Source: Bugula neritina (lineage: Eukaryota; Bryozoa; Gymnolaemata; Cheilostomatida; Bugulidae). From it: a DNA stretch of 26,669 nucleotides. Below are positions 1-11,472 of the stretch, in pieces; position 1 is the stretch's first letter, and the number at the start of each line of letters is the position of its first letter. The translations under genes and the position numbers were made by a program. The DNA lies in contig CAXIUT010000290.1 of the NCBI GenBank assembly GCA_964035545.1, forward strand, positions 1 to 26,669, read 5' to 3'. The notes below the pieces were generated by a model, which worked only from the letters and a program-made list of their open reading frames with translations, made no database searches and was not told the DNA's origin.

Positions 1-10
1 TTCTTCATCA

Positions 11-1000
11 ATGATTTTTGTTTAAAAATTCAGTAAAGATAAATCTATCGAAAAAAACCTTTTACTGCTTAAATAGCTAAAGAATACCATAATTTAATCA
101 AATTAGGAAGCTAAAATATTAAAATTTAATAGAAAATAAATCTCAAATATTAGAATACAAAGAATAACTTTAACCAACAGTTATCAATAATCATCAAGGG
201 ATAAAAAATTCTTTTGAAGAAATAATGGATAAATATTTTCTTAAGATAAACCTTTTTCAAAGAAATTTATCTTAATTATTTTATAATTTTAAATTTTACC
301 TCTTTAGATCTCTAAAAAAGGGCACCTATCAAGCTCTTTCAAAATCCCTAGAATATAAAATCAAAAATTAGTAAATAGAATTAATTATTAAATAGACTCC
401 TCCTCGAATAAATAGCACCATTAAAATGTTAATAGAAGATAGATTTCATGATTTATTTGATATTTATGATGATATAATTATTAGTTGATGAACAAACACA
501 AGATAATAATAAGTAATTTTTGCATTGATTCAGAAGAATTCAGAAATAGAAATAAAACCCGAGCAGACTTAGGTCTCTAACCAATCAACACAACCTAACA
601 CCATTTCAAAGATGAAGAAGATCATCGATCGACTGATTATTATAATTAGTTAGACATTTCTCCTCTAGAAGAAGACTACTCAGCTATCTAAGACTTTATT
701 AAAGATACTTCATACGAACAACCACAAATATCTTACAATCCATATAACTTTTTCTTGTTTTAAAGCTAGGAATAAGAAAAATAAACGATTCCCAGTAGAA
801 TCATAGAAATCAATAGCCAGTACCTAGCAAAAATGTAAAAGTTCGAGAGTACATCGGTAAAAGTTTAAAAGAAAGTTCACTTCTAATCAAGCGTTAACTT
901 TGTTAATTTCAATAAAGAGAAACCACCTATTAATTTATTGAAACAAGATAAAAACCATGAAGATTAAGAAAGCTTATAAAATGTTTATTAGGCCCATTGA
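11..1000 (+). CDS. Unknown charged protein, 5' end and one junction uncertain
   Basis: I do not recognise this protein. With TAA/TAG read as Glu, one frame is open from position 15 to a TGA at 486-488 and a second from 488 to the TGA at 998-1000; both have the acidic/basic mix of real coding sequence. The upstream piece is helical and Lys/Glu/Ile-rich; the downstream piece is acidic and carries a KVHF tetrapeptide that resembles a PP1-docking motif (RVxF type), a weak hint only. An ATG at 11 could be the start if a 19-nt GT-AG intron at 20-38 is removed. The two parts fit one protein if a 50-nt GT-AG intron (484-533) is removed, but that length is unlike the 20-22 nt introns elsewhere; a one-base indel near 484 is equally possible. 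The gene may also begin before the window. Confidence 0.55.
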
Positions 1001-1397
1001 TATACATTAAAGCTTATTATTGACAAAATATCCTTATATTTACTGTTATCTTCAAACGGAAATGCCTAAGTCCACAAAAAATTTGAAATCAGTAAATAAA
1101 ATTTCAATTATTTTAGATTCAAAATAAAAAATACATATTTAATTTAATAAAGATTTCAAAATAACAGTCTTTCCAGGCCTTTAATATTATTTATTATTTT
1201 CGATTCTTATAGTTTAAAATTGAACTTTAATATTCCTATAATTACAATTCAAAGTAAGGTCTGAAATATTTTTATACAATTCAAATATATTTTAATTCAT
1301 AATCATTATTATTTTTCCTTTGATTCCATTGACTACTTTTATTCATTTGATTTCTTCAATTCTTTTTAATTTTTTAATTCTTAAATTTCTTTGTTTT
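1001..1397. other. Convergent intergenic stretch, nothing recognised
   Basis: AT-rich DNA between the 3' end of the unknown + gene and the 3' end of the Pkr1-like - gene. I see no open frame of interest, RNA gene or repeat. It is the longest gene-free gap in the window, so 3' untranslated sequence of both genes is the simplest content. Confidence 0.5.
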
Positions 1398-1672
1398 TCA
1401 TCTCCTCTCCTTGTGTTAGACTTTTGAAACTATCTAATATAATTTGTACTAAAGCAAAGAGAAGAAAAGTCCTACAAAAAGTAGAGTAACGAAAGATATG
1501 TGCATTCTGGCCATACCCTCAAGATAAAAGATAAAAACACCCATAACAATCATTCCTAAAAAAGTCAAACCAATAGCAATATGTAATGTAATATTAGATT
1601 GTAAAAAGTTAACAACAGGATTATCAATTCCTTCCCTATATGATTTTAGAATTACTTCTGTTAGTTTTACAT
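1398..1672 (-). CDS. Pkr1-like small ER membrane protein (V-ATPase assembly family)
   Basis: Spliced product of 84 aa: ATG at 1672, one 20-nt intron (1636-1655), TGA at 1400-1398. After a short polar N-terminus (MENEQKEGIDNP) there are two adjacent hydrophobic helices, about residues 21-42 and 47-67, then a basic tail ending KERR. This matches the plan of the fungal Pkr1 family, ER proteins that help assemble the V-ATPase V0 sector: a short start, 'NPVVNFLQSNIT', two membrane spans and a bulky 'FVGLFFSLLEYKL' second helix. The similarity is from memory of the family pattern and modest; another small two-span ER protein is possible. It is divergent from the GST gene with about 170 bp between the two start codons, which must hold both promoters. 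The intron is what makes an ATG available, so start and splice support each other. Confidence 0.6.
1636..1655 (-). other. 20-nt intron in Pkr1-like gene
   Basis: GTAATT...ATATAG. Removal connects an ATG-started hexapeptide to 'GIDNPVVNF'; no ATG is available in that frame otherwise. Confidence 0.75.
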
Positions 1673-1843
1673 CTATTGTTGATTTAATCGAAATAACTAC
1701 TATTTAATATCATATTCAATATATCAATCCGATAATTGTGATTTAAAGCTCTCATCTTAAGCAATTTCTTATTTTGAATATATATTCACTGTAAGATTTA
1801 TCATCTATTCAAATAATATATTTTTTAATATAATCATAAAAGA

Positions 1844-2535
1844 ATGAAGATCCATTTATACATAGATTACATCTCACAACCTTCAAGAACTCTCCTTGCA
1901 TTCTGCAAAATAAGTAAAATACCCATTTAAATCACATAAATCAGAATAGCTAAACTAGATGTATTTTCTTTACTACTAAGCATCTCAATTAGGAATATTA
2001 AAATATTAATCCCATGAAAAAAGTACCAGCTATAGTTGATACCTAAACAAAATTTTCACTCGGTTAAAGTCATGCGATAACTGATTATTTGATAAGAAAA
2101 TATAGACTAGAATAGCAATGGGGACTTGATAATTAATATCAAAGAGCAAAAATCAATGAATATTTACACTATCATCATCAAAATACAAGAAAATGCGCAT
2201 TTATTCTTTTTAATTAAGTTTTTTCAGGACTTTATCCAATAGATCAAAATTCTTTCTCAAAAGAAGTTCTTAGATCATAAGTAATCAAAATTCTTTCTTA
2301 TATTTAAGAATATTACTTCAAATAATCAATCTATATGATCGGAAAGAAGTTAACTGTAGCAGATTTGGCAGCTTTTTTTGAAATACAGTCATTAATTGTA
2401 GTTGATTATGATCTAAAACCTTGGAATAAGATAAAAAAATGGATTGAACACCTTTAAATGAACTAAGATATTCAAAAAACAAACGAAAAATTCAATAAAT
2501 TGATTCCCAGAATGAAAAAAAGATCAAAATTATGA
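1844..2535 (+). CDS. Theta-class glutathione S-transferase
   Basis: 223 aa after removal of one 20-nt intron (1961-1980). The N-terminal thioredoxin-like domain begins MKIHLYIDYISQPSR, with the theta-class Ser at residue 11 in the SQP context that activates glutathione. It continues through NPMKKVPAIVDT, with the cis-Pro loop (VPA), to the glutathione-binding 'GESHAIT' at about residue 68. The helical C-terminal domain contains 'LTVADLAAFFEI', the usual GST signature with buried Asp. The Glu of the ES motif is written TAA (2065-2067); this Glu-Ser pair contacts the gamma-glutamyl group in theta enzymes and is one of the arguments for TAA = Glu. The protein should be cytosolic and conjugate glutathione to electrophiles. 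Length is typical for the family. It converges on the CCCH gene, with only 50 bp between stop codons. Confidence 0.9.
1961..1980 (+). other. 20-nt spliceosomal intron in GST
   Basis: GTA...AAG of 20 nt. Removing it joins '..RIAKLD' to 'HLNEEYENINPMKKVPA', the normal theta-GST order. The AG at 1991-1992 would give 32 nt and the same frame but would drop four residues that the family has. Confidence 0.85.
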
Positions 2536-2585
2536 TTTTTAATTAATAATCATTGATAATTCAAAAAATAAAATAAAAATAACAA

Positions 2586-4685
2586 TCATTCTTTAACTCC
2601 TTAAAACATTAGTTGATTTTACTAAGATTTTCCACTCTTTCTTTATGGACCAATATTTCTGTTAATCTTATAAACATCAGAAGAAAATTAATAGTTCAGA
2701 TTACGAGGTTGTTCTTCTTTTATATTTTAGCCTTGAGTTCTAAATTCCGGCTGATTTGAGGGAAAGAAATGCTGAAGAGGAGGGTAGAGATACTAAGCTC
2801 TTGTATCTGGAAAAGCATTATTATTAGATTGATTATAAGAAGGAATTGGTCCTCGAGGAGGATAAGGGCAAAAAGAATTATAATAAGTAGGATAATTAGG
2901 ATTATAAGAAGGATAATTGTACATAGAAGGATTATTCTGATGATCTCCAAATTTAAATTTTGAATCATTTTCAGTATAAACCTGATTTTGATTCAAAAAT
3001 GATTTTTTTGAAGATTAATTGCCTTGATTTGGTTGATTTTTATTTGAATAGTTAATTTATGATACATAATTACCTTAAGTTGATTGGCTTTGATTAAAAG
3101 AAATACCTTGTTTATGTTGACTATTTTTAACTTAAGGGTATTGATAAGAATAATACATTTATGATGGCTGAGTAGCTTGTATCGGATGATTTTAATGAGA
3201 ATATGCTCCTTGAGGAGGATTATAAGTCTGCATATGTTGATTAGGATATGTCATATTATATGAAAAAGGTTGAGAATTGGGAATATTAGTTCTATTTTGA
3301 TTATTAAAAGAAGAATATCCTCTAGAAGAGTTATAAGGAACTTGATAAGGAACATTAAAATTATCAAAATGAGAAAAATTAGATTGATAATTAGATTATT
3401 AGAAATAAGGAAAATCTTTTTTAGTTTATAAAGATATAGAAGATTCTTTTTCAACATTTTATCCATTATTAATTAACTCTTTAATCATATTATTGCTTTT
3501 AGGTTTATTTTTAAAAGTATTTTCATAGTTTTAAAATTGCTTCATATTACTTTTCACATGAGTATACCTACACTCAGCTTAACTCTTCTTACAAAACCCT
3601 TTTTAATAATTTCTACATATATTATTAGACTTAATGGGTCTACGATCTTACTATCCATGAGCAAAGCTACATTCTTTAGCAGATTTTCGACATCTACCCT
3701 TACTGTAGTCAAAACAAAGTCTTGTCTTATAAAAACGTTGTTGCATATTATTCTGATTTTTCTGATTATTTTGATTATTTTTTAAAGATTAATTAGGCTG
3801 CTAGATTTTCTTGTTATAAATTTGGGGAACAGAGTTATTATTATCAAACAAGTTATTTTTATTTTATTCTGAATGATGGCTACTATCGCTTATACTGCTA
3901 TATTTAGGACTTTTTGGTTAAATATTTTATTCTATTTATTAATTATTAACTATTTTCAAATTTTCAGGTCTTTCAGATATCTATTGAACAGGTTAAATGT
4001 TAGCTTATTCATTTTGTTTGATAGAATTATTCAATTAATCGTTTTCGTTTACAGCTTATAAAAGCTTTTTCATCTAGTCTTTATCATAAGAGGCTTATTA
4101 TTTATTTCTAACTATTTACTGATCAAGATTCTCTTAAACAAGTTATTTTAAAGGAATAATTTCTTATTTTTATTTCTCATTCATTGGAATCGTCTATTTA
4201 TTTAGCTCATTAAGACTATCAATGCTTTAAAATGAGACATGATTGACATCAATATTAATATCTTTTTCATCTGATGCTTATTATTCTCTTGATTACAACT
4301 TTTATTTATCTTTTTGATGCTATTATTATTGTTCTTATATTTCTTTTTTTGATTTGAAAGGTGAAAAGTTTCTTTTTCTGTTTTTTCTTTGATGTTTTGG
4401 TTTTTTCTCTGACCTTTTTCTTCGGTTATCACGACTACGACTGAGTCTCTTTCTTTAATTTTCCTAATTAGCATTTATTCTTTCGTTATTACGAGTCTTT
4501 TTGTCTAAAGAATTAGAGCCAGACCTCTTTTGAGGGTGATCTTTTCTTTTGAGAAAAGCAAGTTTTTAGAAAGGAGAATTAAAAGAAGGTTAAGAAATAA
4601 CAGATTGACCAAAAGGATTCAATTTATCTGAATCAATAGACTTAGAAATATCAGAAAACATCTAGTTAGATGACTATTTACTCAT
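2586..4685 (-). CDS. Tandem CCCH zinc-finger protein with prion-like tail
   Basis: Uninterrupted frame of 699 aa from ATG 4685 to TGA 2588-2586. Residues 1-320 are charged and disordered, with Arg/Lys/Ser-rich stretches and a run rich in Glu (many TAA/TAG) and Gln. Two zinc knuckles of form C-x7-C-x6-C-x3-H follow: Cys324, Cys332, Cys339, His343 and Cys357, Cys365, Cys372, His376, only 13 residues apart. CCCH pairs usually bind single-stranded RNA, so a role in mRNA turnover, processing or translation is likely. From about residue 400 to the end the protein is low-complexity and Asn/Tyr/Pro/Ser/Gln-rich, the composition of granule-forming prion-like domains. No intron is needed. The 5' side faces the giant surface-protein gene across 198 bp. 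Specific orthology is not clear; the assignment rests on the two fingers. Confidence 0.88.
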
Positions 4686-4883
4686 GGTAACAAAAATATA
4701 ATTATAGCAAATCAAATCACTCTATTTATATCAGATGCATTTATAAAAGTAAATATCAATTCTATTTTTGTTTATTTATCACAATATTCTATTTCATAAT
4801 TTTTTATTATAAATCTTATTCAATAAATTCAAATCAAGTTACTACATTAAATCCATATATTATATAACTAAACCTCTTTACTT

Positions 4884-7800
4884 ATGCGAATCTATCTACT
4901 CTAACTCATCTTCCTCTTGCTAACAATAACAAATCAAGCAGGTTTTCTAACTAACATTAATCCCGCTGTCTCCACTATCAATGCCATAACAACTTATACT
5001 TGGGATATTGCATTCGACAGCTCAGTCAACAGACCTAACATCAATCTCACATTTCCATTAACATGTAAATTATCAATCAGTACAACTGCTACCTTAAATA
5101 ACGCTCTCCTCAACACAATTGTTTCAAACAACATTCTGATAATTACTAATGCTACCCTTCTATTCGATACTGTGTCTATCATAGTAACTAATGTTCAAAA
5201 TCCTTCTTCAGCAATTTCAACATCTTTATTTAGTGTCACCTCTGTTACTGATTCTACATTCTCTCTAACTTCTGTAAACTCCGTTCAATATCAAGGAGGA
5301 ACACTATCAAGCGCTTCATGGAATTTCAGTCTATGTACAGAACAACCTCACAGCAACTTGACTGTTACAATTACAACTCAAAACAATATACCAGCAGGTC
5401 CCAGTATCTTCTACATCAACTATGGTAGCTGGACAAATCATTATATTAAAAATTTACTAACAGATGTAACCTCACTCTCTTCTATGGTTAGTTTTAACAC
5501 AACTAACTATTAACCAACTACTTCTACTATTTTTAATAGTGTTTAACAAAAAATAACAATTACATATACACAACCTTCGAACTTCTCAGCTGGCAATATC
5601 TTAAATTTTATAGTTATAGGAGTTCAATCTCCACCCACTTAAACAACTCATACGACCTCTCCACCTTATTAAGTTTCAACAGCTGATATAAATGGCAGCA
5701 TTATAGATAAAAGTTCATCTATAGCCATCTAATCAACCTGTATACTCGCACGTAGCGATGGTACTTTCAATTCCAACCCAACTATCAACACGAACTTCTT
5801 CAATCCACAAATATCCTTTGCATCCTCTGTAATAATCACTATTCAAAGCTATGATACGATCGAACTACATTTCTAATAATTAGCCAACTTCAATGGATGT
5901 TCTAAATTAATTTTTTTGAGAAATAGTAGTATGCAAGCAACTCTTTCACAAACAGCTTCAAACTACTACTAGTTTAGCTTGTCATAAAATAATATATAGT
6001 ATTCGCAAGCTATTACCCTCAGTCCAGTCTGCACCCGTGTTCTTGTCACTAAATCTTAAACTCCTCAACTAGTTACTTTCAAATTCAAAAGATCAGGATC
6101 ACAGTATCTCTAACTCACATCTTATATTTATCCACAAGCCACCGCCCTACCCAGTAATAATAGCATAATCTCCCTAACAAACTATTAAATGACTGCAATC
6201 GGAGTCAACTATGTTATGAATATCATCACATCTCAACCTTTAAGTAATCTACCTCAGCTAAAAGTTACAATTCCATCCGATGTTAATGTAAATAATGCGC
6301 CTTCTTGTTCAGTAAGTATCAGTCCAGGAACAGTGACAAATCCGAGCTGTTTATTCGATTCAAGTACTAGAAATTTGACTGTTAACTTTACAGCATCATC
6401 AGAAATTTTAGCCAATACCAATATCACTCTTACTCTCTAATCCATAACGAATCCACCAATTTTAGACACGCAAATATTTGCACTTGAGACCTATTATAAT
6501 TCAACAGATTTAACTAGTAGAGTATAATATAGTTTATCAGCTTTTTCAGTTACCTATACAGGAATAACCAACTTCCCTTCAACTCTAACACCTACCGATA
6601 TGTCAGTATACAGTGACACCACAACTACCATCTCTCTTACTACTACAGTCTAACTGCCCAACAATTGTACTATCTATGTTGAATATCCAACATAATCTAG
6701 TATCATAACACTCAATAATTCACTAGCTATCAATGGCACAATCGAATCTAACACACTAACAAACCTTGGGAATAATAGCTTTACTATGACAGTGACTAAT
6801 GCCATCGCTACCAACTCAACTATCACTGTAACTTCTATCATTAGAACTCCATCTTCAATGGGAACATATAACTATGTTAAAATTAGTATCTATCAAGTGA
6901 ACACCTTATATCTCGATTCTAGCACTTCAATGGCACTTAATGTCAACTCAGTTAGTAGTCTGCAATCTATCCTCACCTCCAACAACCCTACTACTGGAGC
7001 TTTGTCCTCCTATACCTTGGTTATAACCATCACCACTCCTCATCCTTAAAATTTCTATTTAATTGTCAATTTGCCCACTGATATTAACTATACAAATGTT
7101 AGATCAACATGTGATGGCAATTGCACTTAAAATGTTACAAGCAGTAACTTTACTTCTTTCACTATTAATGTGACTAATAATCTGCCTAATAGCACAGGAT
7201 ATAATCTAACTTTCACTCTTAGCAATACTTTTACTAATCCCAGAGTAGTCGGCACTGCATAATCTTGGAGTATAGTTACTGCTACTACTTCTCCTATCAA
7301 TACTATTACTTCTTCCACAAATGCTCCATCTATTACCAATCCTAATACCCTTACAGCTAGTTTCAATTCAAATGATAACTATTATAAAAATAATATTGAA
7401 CCAATTAGAATGTCTTTTACCTTTAATAATACCCTTATCACTGGAGATTATATAATTCTTCTGATTTTAACAAGCACTTACTCCTAAAATACAGTTATAA
7501 CTTGTGCAACTATCTATGGAATTTGTTAAAAAGATAATTCAAGTACTACAGGGCAACTAGTCATCAAAATAACACCTAGTATCTCATAAATAACCAATAA
7601 TTTCTTTTCATTTACTCTATAAGGTCTAATCAGTGGCAATAGTATTGCTGATAGTATAAGCGTCACATCTTATAATCTTTTAGGACAAAAAATAGACGAA
7701 GGTACATTAGCATATCAACTAAGTTGTCTCGACAATACGATTCAATCTATCTTAAATAACTGCCAGACTTGTTACTCGAATGGATCATGTCTAACTTGCT

Positions 7801-10349
7801 ACACTTCAGATGGATTTTATCTGGAATCATAAAGATGTGTAACTGATTGTGGAAATGCAACTTCATATCAAAACTTTGGCAGTAATTCAACAGGATCATG
7901 TTAAATCTGTACTAACAACTGCTTTACCTGCATTTCATAAACCTATTGCCTTCGCTGTCAAAATAACTTCTATTACTACTCTAACAATACTTGTCAAGCT
8001 ATCTGCCCTACCAGTGGATTCATATCTAGCACCACTAGTACTGGCATTCTCATCTGCGAATCTTGCTATGGTGATAATTGTGCCCAGTGCACATCAGCAC
8101 TAAGTGGCGATTGCACATCTTGTACTAATGGCTCTGTTCTTTCCAATGGCATTTGCAGTACTACTTGTGCCAACTCCACCATGTATCCATCAACCGATGG
8201 AATCTGCTATGATTGTGATGTCAGTTGTCTTACTTGCACTTCTGGAGGTAATGGAGGATGTATTCAATGTGCTCTCAACTTTTATAACTATACCAATAGA
8301 TGCACTGATACATGTCCTCCAGGAACAGCCCCGTCATTTGGATTATGTACCTGTGATTATACCCAATGTGTTCTATGTTAAAATTCTATTACGAATTGTA
8401 CTGCTTGCAACTCATCTACTTTCCTTTCAGGTGGAAAGTGTCTATCTTCCTGTCCTGATCAATCTTATCAAAGCGGATCATAATGCATAAGTTGTTCTAC
8501 TGCCTGTCTTAACTGCTCAATAAATACTTGCTTTTCGTGTGTCGCAGGCAACTATCTATACAATAATTTGTGCTACTCAGATTGTAACCTCATCAGTCAA
8601 CAATATGATGTTTCAGGAACGACATGTGTCTTATGTCCTGATGGCTGTGACACGTGTCAATCAACTACTTGTACCACGTGCCTTTCAGATTATTCCCTTT
8701 CCTCATCTTCACGATGCATCTAGACTTGTCTGATCACCAATACATGCTAGTAAACAGTCTAGAAAGTTCTCCCACTGCCAGGACTGATCACTGTCGCACT
8801 CTGGACTATCATTGTTTTAATTACTAAATTTTTCTTAGTAAAAAATTATCTCCCTTATTCCCTTATTCTTTTCAATGCTGTAGCATAATTTATACTTGTT
8901 ATTGCTTTAATCGTATCAGCAAAAGATTTATAGGCAGTATCGTTAACAAGACTACTAGCAGCTACTAACTAGTAAAGAAATACTATCAGAATTTTACTTG
9001 GTTGTTCATTGGCTATCAACTATCTCAGTAACATCGTCTATGTTGTTATTTTTATCAAATATATCAAGCCTTTACTTATCAATCCTCAACAAATAGATGT
9101 TATTTCCAATGTAGTAGTTTTAATTCTTGCAACTCTCACAAACTTTAGATTTGCATTGATAGCATTCTCTAAAATGTTTCCTAAACCATCTATTCATATT
9201 CCAATGAGTAGCAAATTAACTCCAATTCACTACCTATGCATAACAACTATCTTTTTAGACCTGCTGCCCATTACAGCCTGCGGACTAGCTCTCTACAACG
9301 AACAACCTCTCTCAGATTTATTCATGCTAAGCATAGACCTCATCCTTATAGTCTCCTTCAATATCATTGTAACAATTTGGTTTGTAGCATGTACCAAACC
9401 TGACTAATACTATGAAGATGAAATAAAAAAGTATCATCTTGAAGATAGAAATGTAACTAATGAGAATGTTAAAGATTAGAAAAATATGTCCAATGCTCAA
9501 ATAGCTAATTAAACCATGCCTTTCTCAGAATAGTAATAAGTAGGTAATTTCAATAACCTCAACTTGTCTTATAAAAAATTACATAATCAATCAGGATCTA
9601 AATTCAGATCCAAAGGCAGATCTAATTCACCAGTCACTCTCAATGTAAGAAGCAGTCAGTCAGATATAGACAATACCAATAATGCTGTCAGAGGATCACC
9701 TAATAAATACGATCCATACAGTGATCCAAACTACTAACTTGGACTTAAATCAAGAAATAGTTCTAAAATAGTCAATATTATTCCTACTAGAGATTTGGAG
9801 CCAAGATAGAACAACAATTATCCTCAAAATCATGAAGATGGATTAAAACTAAAATAAAAAACATCACCTAAAAATTATTCTAAATAACCTTTTAGCCCAA
9901 GAGTACAACAACTATAAGATGTAGAAGATTAAGGATCAATGCCAGATCTATAACAAGATTCTAATTTTTAATCCAAATAAAAAGTATTCTAAAAACCTCA
10001 ATAAAGATTATCAAAACCGAGAAGAGTCACAACTTAAAAGAGAAATATAAAACAAAAACATCCCATAAAGAAAGGATAATAACCTATAAGAATGACTAAA
10101 AAATAAAATGTTGCATATTTCGATTCATAGAAGCCATCATCTCCAGCAGAATAAGATATATAGGAAATAATAAAACAAAAGATAAGGCAAAGTACTTTAA
10201 GAAAATCAACATCTGGTTAAGTGAAGCGATTTGCATAAGATAGTAATAATTCAGAAATTGGAAATGAATAAATTTCTCCTTCATGGTTCAATATACAAAA
10301 CCAGAGAATTTAACTTTCTGATTTCGATTAAAAATAATCAGAACCTTGA
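4884..10349 (+). CDS. Giant Cys-rich surface protein with six membrane spans and cytoplasmic tail
   Basis: Single frame of 1821 aa from ATG 4884 to TGA 10347-10349, no introns. Residues 1-20 form a signal peptide (MRIYLLQ/E-type basic start, then a Leu/Ile-rich core). Residues about 20-945 are a Ser/Thr/Asn-rich, beta-looking ectodomain with many N-x-S/T sites. Residues about 948-1290 are Cys-rich with repeated C-x2-C and C-x5/6-C spacing, like furin/growth-factor-receptor repeats and ciliate or diplomonad surface proteins. Six hydrophobic helices follow between about 1299 and 1505, then a roughly 310-residue Lys/Ser/Glu/Gln-rich cytoplasmic tail. The topology suggests a plasma-membrane receptor, adhesin or anchor. 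Ciliates have many Cys-rich membrane proteins of unknown role. Codon use is richer in C/T-ending codons than in the neighbours, and the gene is by far the longest here. No ligand or activity can be named from sequence. Confidence 0.85.
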
Positions 10350-10563
10350 TCTTCTATGAACTAATTATCTTAAACATAGCTAGATAACTAATTTTATACT
10401 TTGTATTTAATGAAAATCTTGATAAAAAATATCAAAGAAGAACATCTACTCCTTGAATAATAAAAATAGTCATGATAATAGTTCTCTATTTGATCGATAT
10501 TTTTATTTGATAATTATTTAATCTTTATACTTAATATGAAAATTTGCAACAAACATAAACAGA

Positions 10564-11441
10564 TCAATCTCTCCATGCTTTTTCACAGTTATTGCATCTC
10601 ATAAATCTGGTCATCGGCTAATCTGAAGCCCTGATTTGCTTTTGATCTTCACAAAAAGCTCTCTTCTGATGACAATAACGACATTCTTCACAGGCATCTT
10701 TATTGATCCTCCTTTTCATATCTTCATAATATCCTACTGAATTCCTTTCTATCTCCTCCTTTTGAATCCTCTTTATATTTTACTTAGTCTTCTCATCAAA
10801 ATAAGTCTCTTAGCTATCATTAGCTAACTATTTGGGAGTTATCTCTCCAGTCAGCATACGAGCCTTAGATTAACGGCTGCTCTACTTGCTTAATCGAGTG
10901 CCAATCGACATCACTCTTTTGTTTAAAGTTTCATCAATCCTATCTAGATAGTCATAGTAGTACCATCAAATTTATATTTAAGTTCTTTGAGAGTAGCAAT
11001 GATGAAAGTTACAGTTTTAGGATCATCTTCAGCCTAAAGATAGTTTGTAACAAAATGTTTAAAAAGATATTTTAATAATTTTTAATCTCCAGCACCTCTA
11101 TCAACAGTCAATTCCTCAGGATAATTCACAATAAAATTACTTGATTTTTTCTCCAACACAGGCATCTTTTTCTTTTATTTTTCAGATATTTAGTGCATCT
11201 TCTTCAATATCTTCTTGCTTTTAATGCACAACTAGTACCATTTCACATCTACTAAACTCTCATCCACTCTAGTTATCTCCTTATGAAAATCAACCACAGC
11301 TTTAAGTATATCGTCCAGGTCCTGACCTTTAAATAATTTAGTCTGGCTGATCTTAGTGAGCACATTGGTTATGGTCTTGCCTGGTTGCTACCGCCAATCT
11401 TGTAGCACCTTCACAAACTCATCAATATCTCCATCGTTCAT
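10564..11441 (-). CDS. Transcription elongation factor TFIIS-like protein
   Basis: 285 aa after removing a 20-nt intron (10944-10963). The N-terminal 100 residues are helical with two Trp and resemble the LW/TFIIS N-domain only loosely. The centre has the domain II pattern 'KYKFDDRIDETLNKRV' and 'ARMLTGEITPKELA', which correspond to the 'KYKNRVRSR..' and 'VL.G.I.P..' blocks of TFIIS. The C-terminal zinc ribbon has Cys pairs C-R-Y-C and C-N-N-C around 'RASDEPMTRF'. In TFIIS the Asp-Glu of 'SADEPMT' enters the RNA polymerase II active site and stimulates cleavage of backtracked RNA. Here the Asp is GAT and the Glu (residue 268) is TAG at 10620-10618. An extra Cys (CEECRYC) precedes the ribbon, so the exact zinc ligands are uncertain. 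The start lies only 31 bp after the stop of the upstream same-strand gene. Confidence 0.85.
10944..10963 (-). other. 20-nt intron in TFIIS-like gene
   Basis: GTACTA...TCTAG on the minus strand. Without removal the frame hits TGA about 30 bases later; with it the domain II sequence continues through to the zinc ribbon. Confidence 0.8.
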
Positions 11442-11472
11442 AGTTATTGATTTGTTACGCAAAATATTTAAA

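Noticed and set aside
1961-1992. A 32-nt intron in GST
   Set aside because: The frame is the same, but the 20-nt choice keeps four residues the family has and agrees with the other introns.
2769-2963. Open frames opposite the CCCH gene on the plus strand
   Set aside because: Low-complexity Ile/Arg-rich shadows of the Asn/Tyr-rich minus-strand coding sequence.
4994-7366. Minus-strand open frames inside the giant surface protein
   Set aside because: Val/Leu-rich reverse complement of Asn/Thr/Ser codons; the plus frame is continuous over 5.4 kb with a signal peptide and domain order.
10350-10563. Possible small RNA gene between the surface-protein and TFIIS genes
   Set aside because: No cloverleaf, box motif or terminator-like structure that I could support; likely 3' untranslated sequence.
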